From positions 1 through 55,724 of the forward strand of contig DATEMD010000234.1 of NCBI GenBank assembly GCA_035275845.1: 55,724 nucleotides of DNA, written 5' to 3'. The notes beneath the pieces were generated by a model, which saw nothing but the letters and a program-made list of their open reading frames with translations, was not told the DNA's origin and did no database searches. Source of the stretch: REEB95 sp035275845. Its GTDB lineage: Bacteria; Pseudomonadota; Alphaproteobacteria; ATCC43930; CGMCC-115725. Of this stretch, positions 43,991 through 52,907 are shown one piece after another; positions within the stretch are counted from its first letter, which is position 1, and each line of letters begins with the position of its first letter. Position numbers and translations under genes: made by a program.

Positions 43991-44830
43991 TTGAAAGCGC
44001 CGCCGTTCCGTTATGCCAGGCCGCGCACGCTCGATGCGGCGCTCAAGCTGCTGGCCGAAGGCGGTGGCGATGCGAGGCTGCTCGCCGGCGGCCAAAGCCT
44101 GGTGCCGGCGCTCAATATGCGGCTGCTGGAGCCGAAGCTGCTCATCGACATCAACGGGGTGGGCGAGCTGAGCGGTATCAGCGCGAGCCGCGACGGCATC
44201 CGCATCGGCGCGCTGACGCGCCAGGCCGCGCTCGGCGCCTCGGATATTGTCGCGCGCCACGCGCCGTTGCTGACGGCGGCCGTGCCCTTCATCGCCCACG
44301 AGGCGATCCGCAACCGCGGCACCTTCGGCGGCAGCTTGGTGCAGGCGGATCCGGCGGCGGAATTGCCGGCTTGCGTCGTTGCGCTCGATGCCCAGCTCGA
44401 AATCGCCGGCCCACGGGGGCATCGCCGCATCCCGGCGCGCGAATTCTTCCAGGGGGTCTACGAGACCACGCTGGCACACGACGAGATTCTGGTCGCCGCC
44501 GAGATTCCGGCGCAGCGCGGCGAAACCCTGTTTCTCGAGCTGGCGCGCCGCCACGGCGACTACGCCATGGTCGGCTTGGCCGGCTGGGCGGCGCTACAGC
44601 AAGGCCGGGTCGCCGAGGCACGGCTCGTGTTCTTCGGCACCGACATTCGCGCGATCGAAGCCAAGACGGCGTCGGCGGCGTTGGCGACGTCGGTCGAAGC
44701 GGCGATTGCGGCGCTCGATCGCGATTTGACGCCAGTTGCCGACTTCAATGCGAGCGCGGCGATGAAACGCCATCTGGCGGGCGCCTTGCTGCGCCGCGCC
44801 TGCGCCGCGGTGATGGCGTCGGCCGCATGA
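43991..44830 (+). CDS. Molybdenum hydroxylase FAD subunit (CoxM/xanthine dehydrogenase-FAD type)
   Basis: 279 aa from TTG 43991, with GGGAGG four nt upstream; the frame continues upstream but homology begins here (KAPPFRYARPRTLDAALKLL, 20). FAD-binding motifs are LLAGGQSLVPALNMRLL and NRGTFGGSLVQADPAAELPA. It passes electrons from the iron-sulfur subunit to an acceptor. It forms an operon with the two following subunits, overlapping the next start (ATGA). Confidence 0.93.
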   Translation: MKAPPFRYARPRTLDAALKLLAEGGGDARLLAGGQSLVPALNMRLLEPKLLIDINGVGELSGISASRDGIRIGALTRQAALGASDIVARHAPLLTAAVPFIAHEAIRNRGTFGGSLVQADPAAELPACVVALDAQLEIAGPRGHRRIPAREFFQGVYETTLAHDEILVAAEIPAQRGETLFLELARRHGDYAMVGLAGWAALQQGRVAEARLVFFGTDIRAIEAKTASAALATSVEAAIAALDRDLTPVADFNASAAMKRHLAGALLRRACAAVMASAA

Positions 44831-45309
44831 GCGAAACAGTCGCGATCCGCCTGATGGTCAACGGCGCAACGGTTGAACGCGACGTACAACCGCGTCTCAA
44901 TCTGGTCGATTTCCTGCGCGATGAGCTTGGCCTGACCGGCACCCATTGGTCGTGCGAGCACGGCGCGTGCGGCGCCTGCACGGTCCGTGTCGACGGCGAG
45001 ATCGTCCGCGGCTGCCTGATCTTCGCCGTTCAACTCGACGGCGCTACCGTGGACACGATCGAAGGCCTGACGGATTCCGGCGCGCTCGTCGAACTGCAAG
45101 CGGCGTTCCATGCGCGTAATGCGGTGCAGTGCGGTTTTTGCACTGCCGCCATGTTGCTGACGGCAGATGCACTGCTGCAACGCGACCCCGACCCAAGTCG
45201 CGAAACGATCCGCGGCGCGCTATCGGCGAATTACTGCCGGTGCACCGGCTATCACGCGATTGTCGACGCTGTCGCCGACGCCGCCCGCGAGCGCGCCAAG
45301 CGGCCATGA
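44827..45309 (+). CDS. Molybdenum hydroxylase iron-sulfur subunit (CoxS type)
   Basis: 160 aa with both [2Fe-2S] sites intact: plant-ferredoxin type C43, C48, C51, C63 (CEHGACGAC) and the alpha-helical type C102, C105, C137, C139 (CGFC and CRC). It carries electrons from the molybdenum centre to the FAD subunit. ATG 44827 overlaps the previous stop and its own stop overlaps the next ATG. The order FAD, FeS, Mo is that of CoxMSL-like and several N-heterocycle hydroxylase operons. Confidence 0.95.
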   Translation: MSETVAIRLMVNGATVERDVQPRLNLVDFLRDELGLTGTHWSCEHGACGACTVRVDGEIVRGCLIFAVQLDGATVDTIEGLTDSGALVELQAAFHARNAVQCGFCTAAMLLTADALLQRDPDPSRETIRGALSANYCRCTGYHAIVDAVADAARERAKRP

Positions 45310-47681
45310 CCGGGCCGCTTTCGTCCCTCGACCGGCCTGTCAGCTACATCGGCAAAAGTGTACCGCGGCCCAACGCGAAACGGCTGCTCGCGGGACGCGG
45401 CCGTTATGTCGACGATGTGCGCTTGCCGCGGCTCGTCCATGCCGCTTTCCTGCGCTGCCCGCACGCGCACGCCCGGCTCGCGTCGCTCGATGTCGGCGCC
45501 GCAGCACGGGCGCCCGGTGTCATTCGCGTGGTGACGGCCAAGGACCTCGCCGGCCGCTACACGCCGTGGGTCGGTACGCTGACGCACTTCAAAGGCATGA
45601 AATCGGCGCCGCAACATCCGTTGGTTGCCGAGCGCGCAACGTGGCAAGGCGAGCCGGTCGTCGCGGTGATCGCCGAAAGCCGCGCGCTCGCCGAGGACGC
45701 GATGGGGCTCATCGACATCGTCTGGAAGGAGCTGCCGCCGCTCACCGACATGCAGGCGGCGCTCGAACCGGGTGCCGCACCGCTGCACGCCGAGCTTGGC
45801 GACAATCTGTGCTTCGCCCGCACCATCGATGCCGGCGCGGTCGACGCGGCCTTCGCCGCCGCCGATTGTGTGGTCGAGGAGTCCTACAGCTTCGCTCGCC
45901 ATACCGGCGTTTGTCTCGAGCCGCGCTCGATCCTCGCCGATTTCGATCCCGCCGCCGCCAGCTTGACCGTGCATTATTCGAGCCAGGCGCCGCATATGAT
46001 GAAGGAGATCTTCGCGCGTCATTTCCGCCTGCCGGAAAGCGCAGTGCGGGTCATCTGCAACGATGTCGGCGGCTCCTACGGCGTCAAGATCCACGTCTAT
46101 CCTGACGAGATGGCCACGGTGGCGATCGCGCTGCTGCTCGGCCGTCCGGTCAAGTTCATCGCCGATCGCCTCGAATCTTTCGTCTCCGACATTCACGCCC
46201 GCGAACACCGGATCAAAGCACGCATGGCCCTGGCCAAGGACGGCACCATTGCGGCGCTGACGATCGACGACGTCACCGGCATCGGCCCCTATTCCACATA
46301 TCCGCGCACCAGCGTTGTCGAGGGCAATCAGGTGGTCGGTCTGACGGGGGCCTGTTACCGCTGCCGCAACTATCGTGCGCAGCTGCGCGTCGCCTTCCAG
46401 ACCAAGCCGCCGACGACGCAATACCGCGCCGTCGGCCATCCGATTGCGACCGCGGTGACCGAAGCGCTGGTCGACCGCGCGGCCGGCGCGCTCGGTCTCG
46501 ATCCCGTCGAATTGCGCCGCCGCAACCTCATCCCGGACGACGCCTATCCTTGGACGACGGCGTCCGGCCTCAAATTCGAGAAGCTGTCGCAACAGGCGTC
46601 GTTGGCAAAGCTGCTCAAGCTGATGGATTACGACGGGTTGCGCCGTGAGCAAGCCACATTACGGCAGCGCGGCATTCATCGCGGTATCGGCATCGCCTGC
46701 TTTGTCGAGCTCACCAATCCCGGTCCGGCCTTCTACGGCGTCGGCGGCGCACCGATTTCATCGCAGGACGGCTGCACCATTCGCCTCGATCCGGGCGGCA
46801 GCGTGACCTGCGCGACTGGCGTCACCGAGCAGGGCCAAGGCACCGAGACCATGGTGGCGCAGATCGTCGCGTCGACGCTGGGCTTAGCGCTCGATCAGGT
46901 GCGTGTCGTCACCGGCGATACCGAGCGCACGCCTTATGGCGGGGGCACCTGGGCGTCGCGCGGTTGCGGCATTGGTGGCGAAGCGGCGCTGCGAGGCGCG
47001 CTCGCGCTCAAGGCGAATATTCTCGCGCTCGCCGGCGCGATGCTGCAAGCCGATCCCGCCGCACTCGATCTCGTCGGCGGTTGGGTCGTCGATCGTGACA
47101 GTGGCAATCGCCGCGTCGGTCTCGACGAGGTCGGCCGCGCCGGCTATTTCCGCGGCGATACGCTGCCGCCCGGCGTCCAGCCCGAGCTGGTGGCGACGCG
47201 CCACTACATGCCACGGCAATATCCCTTCGCCTTCACCAACGGCGTGCAAGCCTCCTACCTCGAGCTCGACGTCGAGACCGGCTTCGTCCGGTTGCTCAAG
47301 CATTGGGTGGTCGAGGATTGCGGCCGGGTGGTGAATCCGTTGCTGGTCGAGGAGCAGATTCGCGGCGGCGTCGTGCAGGGAATCGGCGGCGCGCTGTTTG
47401 AAGAGTGTATCTATGATGATCGCGGTCAGCTGCTGAACGGCACGCTGGCGGATTATCTGGTGCCGATGGCTGGCGAGATGCCCGATATCGTGGTCGAACA
47501 CATCGAGACGCCAACCGCCGAATCCACGCTCGGCGCCAAGGGTGCGGGCGAAGCCGGCACCGGCGGCGCGCCGGCGGCGGTGATGAACGCGGTGAACGAT
47601 GCCTTGACGGCGTTCGGGGTGCGGGTCACCGCCCAGCCACTCTCGCCGCGGCGCGTGCTCGCGGCGTTGGGAAAGGCCTGA
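45306..47681 (+). CDS. Molybdenum hydroxylase large (Mo-cofactor) subunit, xanthine dehydrogenase family, not CO dehydrogenase
   Basis: 791 aa from ATG 45306. It holds the molybdopterin domains: YIGKSVPRPNAKRLLAGRGR (20), CVVEESYSFARHTGVCLEPR (20), SSQAPHMMKEIFA, the GTEVTEQGQGTET-like EQGQGTETMVAQIVASTLGL (20) and the active-site Glu in KGAGEAGTGGAPAAVMNA. The region equivalent to the CO dehydrogenase loop AYxCSFR reads QYRAVGHP, so the catalytic Cys of CoxL is missing and CO is not the substrate. Substrate probably an aldehyde or N-heteroaromatic ring. The following gene starts after 84 bp. Confidence 0.93.
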   Translation: MTGPLSSLDRPVSYIGKSVPRPNAKRLLAGRGRYVDDVRLPRLVHAAFLRCPHAHARLASLDVGAAARAPGVIRVVTAKDLAGRYTPWVGTLTHFKGMKSAPQHPLVAERATWQGEPVVAVIAESRALAEDAMGLIDIVWKELPPLTDMQAALEPGAAPLHAELGDNLCFARTIDAGAVDAAFAAADCVVEESYSFARHTGVCLEPRSILADFDPAAASLTVHYSSQAPHMMKEIFARHFRLPESAVRVICNDVGGSYGVKIHVYPDEMATVAIALLLGRPVKFIADRLESFVSDIHAREHRIKARMALAKDGTIAALTIDDVTGIGPYSTYPRTSVVEGNQVVGLTGACYRCRNYRAQLRVAFQTKPPTTQYRAVGHPIATAVTEALVDRAAGALGLDPVELRRRNLIPDDAYPWTTASGLKFEKLSQQASLAKLLKLMDYDGLRREQATLRQRGIHRGIGIACFVELTNPGPAFYGVGGAPISSQDGCTIRLDPGGSVTCATGVTEQGQGTETMVAQIVASTLGLALDQVRVVTGDTERTPYGGGTWASRGCGIGGEAALRGALALKANILALAGAMLQADPAALDLVGGWVVDRDSGNRRVGLDEVGRAGYFRGDTLPPGVQPELVATRHYMPRQYPFAFTNGVQASYLELDVETGFVRLLKHWVVEDCGRVVNPLLVEEQIRGGVVQGIGGALFEECIYDDRGQLLNGTLADYLVPMAGEMPDIVVEHIETPTAESTLGAKGAGEAGTGGAPAAVMNAVNDALTAFGVRVTAQPLSPRRVLAALGKA

Positions 47682-47710
47682 GTCCGGCCCAAATAGCCAC
47701 CCAAAACCGA

Positions 47711-47741
47711 TTGACGAGACTATTGATCGTATGAACAATAG
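47711..47741 (+). promoter_or_regulatory. Promoter with overlapping inverted repeat before the LLM oxidoreductase gene
   Basis: TTGACG (47711-47716), 17-nt spacer, AACAAT (47734-47739) form a plausible promoter. CTATTG (47720-47725) and CAATAG (47736-47741) make a 6-bp inverted repeat with a 10-nt centre that overlaps the -10 box, the geometry of a repressor site. Confidence 0.45.
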
Positions 47742-47765
47742 CGCCAAACCCATCCGGTCACCCGC

Positions 47766-48866
47766 GTGAAGCTCGGCTTTTTCATCATGCCGCTCCATCC
47801 GCCGGAGCGCGATTACACCGTGACCCTCAAGGAGGATCGCGAGGCGATCCTGCTCGCCGATCGCGTCGGCTATGCCGAAGCGTTCGTCGGCGAGCACATC
47901 ACCGACCGCGCCGAGACGGTCACCTCGTGCCTGATGTTCCTCGCGTCGTTGGCGCACGAGACCAAGCGCATCAAACTCGGCAGCGGCACGATCAACGTGC
48001 CGAACAGCCATCCGGCGACCATCGCCGCCCAAGTGGCCATGATCGACCACATGCTCGAAGGCCGCTTCCTCATGGGCATCAGCCCGGGCGGCCTGCTGTC
48101 CGACGCCGAGGTCTTCGGCAATCTCGACGCCGACCGCACCGCGATGTTTGTCGAAGGCATCGACATGGTGCTGAAGATCTGGTCGACCGCGCCGCCTTAC
48201 GATCTCGAAGGCAAATATTGGAAGATCAGCACACGGCGCAGCATGATGCTCGACATCGGCCAGGGCATCATCATGCCGCCGTATCAGAAGCCGCATCCGC
48301 CGATCGTTGTGACCGCCGTCGCGCCCTTCTCCAAGGGCGTTGTCGCCGCGGCCGAGCGCGGTTGGACGCCGATTTCGGCCAACTTCCTGCAACCGCCCTG
48401 GGTCGCCTCGCATTGGCCGATGTACGAACAAGGTTGCGCCAAGGCCGGCCGCCACGCCCGCCACGCCGATTGGCGCGTCGCCAAGAGCATTTGTGTGCTC
48501 GACGACGACAAAGCCGCCAAGCGCTATGCGACCGACGGCAATAGCCCATATCGATTCTACTACAAGCAATTGATGACCAAGTTGATCGGTAACGGCCGGC
48601 CAGAGCTCTTCAAACACGACCGAGCCATGCCGGATTCCGCCGTGACGCTCGACTATGTCCTGGATTCGCTGGTGATCCACGGCTCGGTCAACCGCGTCGT
48701 CGATCAGTTGTTGGCGTTCCGCGAGCGCATCGGCGACTTCGGCACGCTACTCTATGCCGGCCACGATTGGGTCGACCCGCATCTCGGCCGCCGCTCGATG
48801 GAGTTGATGGCCACCGAAGTCATTCCGCGCGTCAACAAGGCGTTGGGCGCCGAGGCCGCGGAATGA
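47766..48866 (+). CDS. Luciferase-like (LLM) flavin-dependent monooxygenase
   Basis: 366 aa from GTG 47766. Begins VKLGFFIMPLHPPERDYTVT (20), matching the FMN/F420-type luciferase-like monooxygenase start. Core motifs: YAEAFVGEHITDR, RIKLGSGTINVPNSHPATIA (20), GRFLMGISPGGLLSD and HPPIVVTAVAPFSKGVVAAA (20). Relatives oxidise limonene, alkanesulfonates or ketones using reduced flavin from a separate reductase, absent here. A 12-codon open frame (47731-47769) ends in GTGA, overlapping this start. Confidence 0.9.
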   Translation: MKLGFFIMPLHPPERDYTVTLKEDREAILLADRVGYAEAFVGEHITDRAETVTSCLMFLASLAHETKRIKLGSGTINVPNSHPATIAAQVAMIDHMLEGRFLMGISPGGLLSDAEVFGNLDADRTAMFVEGIDMVLKIWSTAPPYDLEGKYWKISTRRSMMLDIGQGIIMPPYQKPHPPIVVTAVAPFSKGVVAAAERGWTPISANFLQPPWVASHWPMYEQGCAKAGRHARHADWRVAKSICVLDDDKAAKRYATDGNSPYRFYYKQLMTKLIGNGRPELFKHDRAMPDSAVTLDYVLDSLVIHGSVNRVVDQLLAFRERIGDFGTLLYAGHDWVDPHLGRRSMELMATEVIPRVNKALGAEAAE

Positions 48867-49024
48867 GAGGTTGCGCCAGTTGGCGGAAACTCACTATCCT
48901 CTAGTAATCTCGATCGGCCGGGCCAAAGGGCGCAGAAAAGCCCAAGAAATCAGCCCGTAATAACGATGGTGCCGCGAGCTGAAAATGCGACACCAAGGGA
49001 AAATGAGGGAGGAAACCAGAAGCC

Positions 49025-50254
49025 ATGCGTGTCAATCGCCGCAAATTTCTTGCCGGCACGGCCGCGATCGCCGGTGCCGCCGCATTCCCGATGCCGTCGA
49101 TCGCGCAAGGTACGCCGCTCAAAATCGGCTTGCTGACGGTCAAGACCGGTCCGCTCGCCGCCGGCGGCATCCAGATGGAAGGCGGCGTCGTCACCTTCCT
49201 CAAACAACGCAATTACACGATCGCCGGCCGCAAGGTCGATTTCATTTCGGCAGACACGGGCGGTAATCCCGCCGGCGCCAAGGTCAAAGCGCAAGAGCTG
49301 ATCGAACGCGACCAGGTCGATCTTATTCTCGGTCCGCTGGCGTCGTTCGAACTGCTCGCCATCAGCGATTACGTCGCCGAGCACAAGATTCCGATGCTGA
49401 GCCTGGCGGCGGCCGAGGACATCACCCAACGCAAGCCCAATCCGTATTTCGTGCGCGCATCGGCGACCTCGTCGCAGGCGATGAAGCCGCTGGCGGATTA
49501 CGCCGCCAAGGAGCTCAAGCTCAAGAAGGTCATCACCATCGTCGAGGATTTCGCCTTCGGCTACGAGCAGATGGGCGGCTTCCAGCAGGTGTTCGAGGAC
49601 GATGGCGGCCGCGTGCTGAAGAAGATCTGGACGCCGATCGTCACGCCCGACTACACGCCATATCTGGCGCAGATCAGCGGCGTCGACGCGGTGATCCAAG
49701 GCTTCGCCGGCTCCAATCCGGTGAAGTTCATGAAACAATACGCCGACCAGGGGCTCAAATATCCGGTGCTCACCGGCGAGACGGGGGGCGACGACGCCGA
49801 ACTCAAGAGCTTCGGCGACGAAGCCATCGGCATGATCAGCGCATGCCCGTACACGATCGACTTCGACAACGAAACCAACAAGCGTTTCATCGCTGACTTC
49901 AACAAGCAGGTCGGCAATTGGCCGGGCTTCTATGCGGCCGGGCTTTACGTCAACTGTCAGGTTGTCGAGGCTGCGTTGAAGGCGACCGGCGGCAAGACCG
50001 CCGACAAGACGGCCTTCGTGAAGGCGATGCGTGCGGCGCATCTCACCGATACACCGCGCGGACCGGTGCGGTTCGATGACAAGGGCAACGTCATCGGCAA
50101 CATCTTCATTCGCAAGATCGTCAAGGAAAACGGCAAGCTCTGGCAGAAGACGCTCAAGACCTATGCCAACATCGGCCAGTTCTGGCCGTTCGACGAGAAG
50201 AAGTTCCTCGCACAGCCGGTCTACTCGCGGGACTTCCCGCCCTTGAAGAGCTGA
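49025..50254 (+). CDS. Branched-chain-amino-acid-type ABC substrate-binding protein (Tat-exported)
   Basis: 409 aa. The N-terminus is a twin-arginine signal (NRRKFLAGTAAIAGAAAF) ending SIAQ. The rest is a LivJ/LivK-like type I binding protein: LKIGLLTVKTGPLAAGGIQM (20), DLILGPLASFELLAISDYVA (20), FVRASATSSQAMKPLADYA. GAGGGAGGAAA lies upstream as a good ribosome-binding site. It begins the operon that continues with livH, livM, livG and livF. In this family ligands range from Leu/Ile/Val to aromatic acids and amides; the Mo-hydroxylase context favours an organic acid or aromatic. Confidence 0.93.
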   Translation: MRVNRRKFLAGTAAIAGAAAFPMPSIAQGTPLKIGLLTVKTGPLAAGGIQMEGGVVTFLKQRNYTIAGRKVDFISADTGGNPAGAKVKAQELIERDQVDLILGPLASFELLAISDYVAEHKIPMLSLAAAEDITQRKPNPYFVRASATSSQAMKPLADYAAKELKLKKVITIVEDFAFGYEQMGGFQQVFEDDGGRVLKKIWTPIVTPDYTPYLAQISGVDAVIQGFAGSNPVKFMKQYADQGLKYPVLTGETGGDDAELKSFGDEAIGMISACPYTIDFDNETNKRFIADFNKQVGNWPGFYAAGLYVNCQVVEAALKATGGKTADKTAFVKAMRAAHLTDTPRGPVRFDDKGNVIGNIFIRKIVKENGKLWQKTLKTYANIGQFWPFDEKKFLAQPVYSRDFPPLKS

Positions 50255-50323
50255 TCCGAGCCGGGCGGGCGCGCGGCGAGCGCGCGCCCGCCGGGTCGGC
50301 GACGTCGGGCGGAACGCTTCGCC

Positions 50324-51187
50324 ATGAACCTCTGGTTGTTGCTGGCCATCAACAGCATCACCTTCGGTGGCCTTCTCTTTCTGTTATCCGCCGGGTTTTC
50401 GCTCATCTTCGGATTGATGCGGATTCCCAACCTGACGCACGGCTCGATGTTCATGCTCGGCGCCTATGTCGGCGCCAGCATGGTGATGACGTTCCATCTG
50501 CCGTTCTGGATCGGCGCCGTCGTGGCGGCCGCGGCGGTCGCCGTTTTTGGCGGGCTGATCGAGCGGTTGCTGCTGCGCCGCCTCGCTGGGGCGGAGCAGG
50601 CGCAGGTCCTGGTGACGCTCGGCATCTCGCTGATCGTTGCCGATTTCTGCCTGATGGTGTGGACGGGCGATCCGATTTCGGTCGCGACGCCGCCCGCCCT
50701 CGTCGGCGGCGTGCGTGTCGCCGACTTGTTCTTCCCGACCTACCGTATAGCCATCATCCTAATCGCCTGCGTAATCGGCGCCTTGCTGTGGGCGTTGCTC
50801 GATCGCACGCGGCTCGGCGCGATGATCCGCGCCGGCGTCGACGATCCGCAGATGGCGCGCGTCGTCGGCATCCGCGTCTCGCGCCTGTTCACCATCGTCT
50901 TCTGTCTCGGTGCGGCGATCGCCGGTTTTGGCGGAATCATGGGCGCGCCGATCCTGTCGGTCTATCCCGGACTCGATAACGACATGCTGCCGCTGGCGCT
51001 GGTCGTGGTGATCCTCGGCGGCACCGGCAGCCTGTTGGGTTCGCTGGTCGGCAGCTTCGTCATCGGCTTCATCTACAATTATGGTCAGGCGTTGTTTCCC
51101 GAACTCGCTTACTTCGTGCTGTTCCTGCCTATGGTCGTGGTCCTGGTGGTCCGGCCGCAGGGACTATTCGGCAAGCAGGCGCCATGA
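50324..51187 (+). CDS. livH: ABC permease LivH family
   Basis: 287-residue inner-membrane permease, about 8-9 helices. Starts MNLWLLLAINSITFGGLLFL (20). The family segment GLIFGLMRIPNLTHGSMFML-like (LIFGLMRIPNLTHGSMFMLG) and the loop RAGVDDPQMARVVGIRVSRL (20) are typical of LivH. Overlaps livM by 4 bp (ATGA). Part of the binding protein-livHMGF operon. Confidence 0.93.
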   Translation: MNLWLLLAINSITFGGLLFLLSAGFSLIFGLMRIPNLTHGSMFMLGAYVGASMVMTFHLPFWIGAVVAAAAVAVFGGLIERLLLRRLAGAEQAQVLVTLGISLIVADFCLMVWTGDPISVATPPALVGGVRVADLFFPTYRIAIILIACVIGALLWALLDRTRLGAMIRAGVDDPQMARVVGIRVSRLFTIVFCLGAAIAGFGGIMGAPILSVYPGLDNDMLPLALVVVILGGTGSLLGSLVGSFVIGFIYNYGQALFPELAYFVLFLPMVVVLVVRPQGLFGKQAP

Positions 51188-52173
51188 AAGCGACGCGCAT
51201 CGGACTCCTCGTCGCTTCTGTCGTCTTGTTGACCGTGCCGCTATGGGTCCCGGGCGACTATTACGTCAGCGTCTGCAGCCAGATTCTGATCTATGCCATC
51301 TTCGCGCTCGGCGTCGATGTGCTCATCGGCTATGGCGGATTGGTGTCGCTCGGCCATGCGGGTCTCTTCGGCATCGCCAGCTATGCCGTGGCGTACAGCC
51401 TGGCGGCTGGAATCGGCCACATCCCGGCGATCCTCATCGGCCTGGTCCTGGCGCTGGTCGGTACCGCGCTCTTCGCCGCGCTGTCGCTGCGCGTCACCGG
51501 CATCGGCTTCATCATGATCACGCTCGCCCTCGGCGAACTGCTCTGGGGCCTCGCCTATCGCTGGATCAGCGTCACCAACGGCGACAACGGCATCAGCGTC
51601 GCGCACCGGCCGGCGCCCTTCGGCATTCCGCTCGATGCGCCGTCGTATTTCTATTACGCGACGCTGGCCGTCTTCGCGGTGTCGGTCTTCGTCACCTGGG
51701 TGTTCATTGGGTCGCCGCTCGGCACGAGTCTCAAAGGCACGCGTGACCAGCCGCGCCGCATGAATGCGTTGGGCTATCACGTCTGGCTGATTCGTTTTTG
51801 CGCCTGCATGTTTTCCGGCCTGCTGACTGCCGTCGCCGGCATCCTCTTCGTCTATTACACTCAGTTCATCAGTCCGCAGACCTTGACTCTCACCGCTTCG
51901 GCCGAGCCGGTGTTGATGGTGATCTCAGGCGGCTCGGGCACGCTCCTGGGTCCAATCGTCGGCGCGGCGTTGGTCGAGATCGTCAAGAACATCGCCAGCG
52001 CTTACATCACGCGCTGGAACATGTTGCTCGGCGCGATCTTCGTCGCCATCGTCATCTTCATGCCGGATGGTCTGGTGCCAGGTACGACGCGGCTTGTCCG
52101 CCGCCTGCTCAAAGCGCGGGCCAAGGCGCCGACGGCGGCGGCCGAACCAACCTCCGGCGGCCCCACGCCATGA
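51184..52173 (+). CDS. livM: ABC permease LivM family
   Basis: 329-residue partner permease. Family marks are DVLIGYGGLVSLGHAGLFGI (20), the LGTSLKGTRDQPRRMNALGY (20) cytoplasmic loop and GSGTLLGPIVGAALVEIVKN (20). Overlaps both neighbours by 4 bp (ATGA), consistent with tight coupling. The C-terminal tail is Ala/Pro-rich and not conserved. Confidence 0.93.
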   Translation: MKATRIGLLVASVVLLTVPLWVPGDYYVSVCSQILIYAIFALGVDVLIGYGGLVSLGHAGLFGIASYAVAYSLAAGIGHIPAILIGLVLALVGTALFAALSLRVTGIGFIMITLALGELLWGLAYRWISVTNGDNGISVAHRPAPFGIPLDAPSYFYYATLAVFAVSVFVTWVFIGSPLGTSLKGTRDQPRRMNALGYHVWLIRFCACMFSGLLTAVAGILFVYYTQFISPQTLTLTASAEPVLMVISGGSGTLLGPIVGAALVEIVKNIASAYITRWNMLLGAIFVAIVIFMPDGLVPGTTRLVRRLLKARAKAPTAAAEPTSGGPTP

Positions 52174-52907
52174 CCGCGCTGTCGATCCACAAGCTTGAGA
52201 AATCCTTTGGCGGCCTGCGCGTCACGCGCGGCCTCGATCTCGTGGTCGCGCCCGGCGAGCGGCGCTTGATCATCGGCCCCAACGGTGCCGGCAAGACGAC
52301 GCTGTTCAATCTCGTTACCGGCGAGCTCAGGCCCGATGCTGGCTCGGTGACGCTGTTCGACCAGGAGTTGACGCGCCTGCCGTCGCGTCACCGCGCCCAT
52401 CTGGGACTGTCGCGGACTTATCAGATCATCACGCTGTTCCCCAAGGACACGTTACTGCGGAACGTCACGCTGTCACTGCTCGGCCTGTCGCGGCTGCGCT
52501 GGAATCCGCTGTTGCGGCTCGATCGCCAACGGTCGCTGATCGCGCAAGCGGAGGCGGCGTTGGCGCGCGTCGGCCTCGGCCACTTGGCGCATCGCCCGCT
52601 TGCCGAAACCTCGTATGGCGAACGCCGCCGCGTCGAGATCGCGATGGCGCTGGCCCAGAATCCACGCGTGTTGCTGCTCGACGAACCGTTCGCCGGGCTT
52701 TCGGTCGACGAGCGGCGCGACGTCAAAACGCTGCTGTTCGCGATTCCACGGGACGTCACCATCGTCATGATCGAGCACGACATGGACGTGGCGCTCGATT
52801 TCGCCGAACGCATCACCGTCATGCACTTCGGCGAAATCGTGGTCGAAGGCACGCGCGCCGAGGTGGTCGCAGATCCGCGCACCAAGGAGATTTACCTTGG
52901 CGAATGA
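52170..52907 (+). CDS. livG: ABC ATPase LivG family
   Basis: 245 aa from ATG 52170. Walker A GPNGAGKTTL, Q-loop LSRTYQIITLFPKDTLLRNV (20), signature ETSYGERRRVEIAMALA (a slightly unusual SYGERR in place of LSYGEQR), Walker B LLLDEPFAGL, switch His in IEHDMDV. Overlaps livF by 11 bp. Confidence 0.95.
   Translation: MTALSIHKLEKSFGGLRVTRGLDLVVAPGERRLIIGPNGAGKTTLFNLVTGELRPDAGSVTLFDQELTRLPSRHRAHLGLSRTYQIITLFPKDTLLRNVTLSLLGLSRLRWNPLLRLDRQRSLIAQAEAALARVGLGHLAHRPLAETSYGERRRVEIAMALAQNPRVLLLDEPFAGLSVDERRDVKTLLFAIPRDVTIVMIEHDMDVALDFAERITVMHFGEIVVEGTRAEVVADPRTKEIYLGE

Noticed and set aside
45306..47681. CO dehydrogenase large subunit (CoxL) as the identity of the Mo subunit
   Set aside because: The AYxCSFR active-site loop is absent; the corresponding position reads QYRAVGHP.
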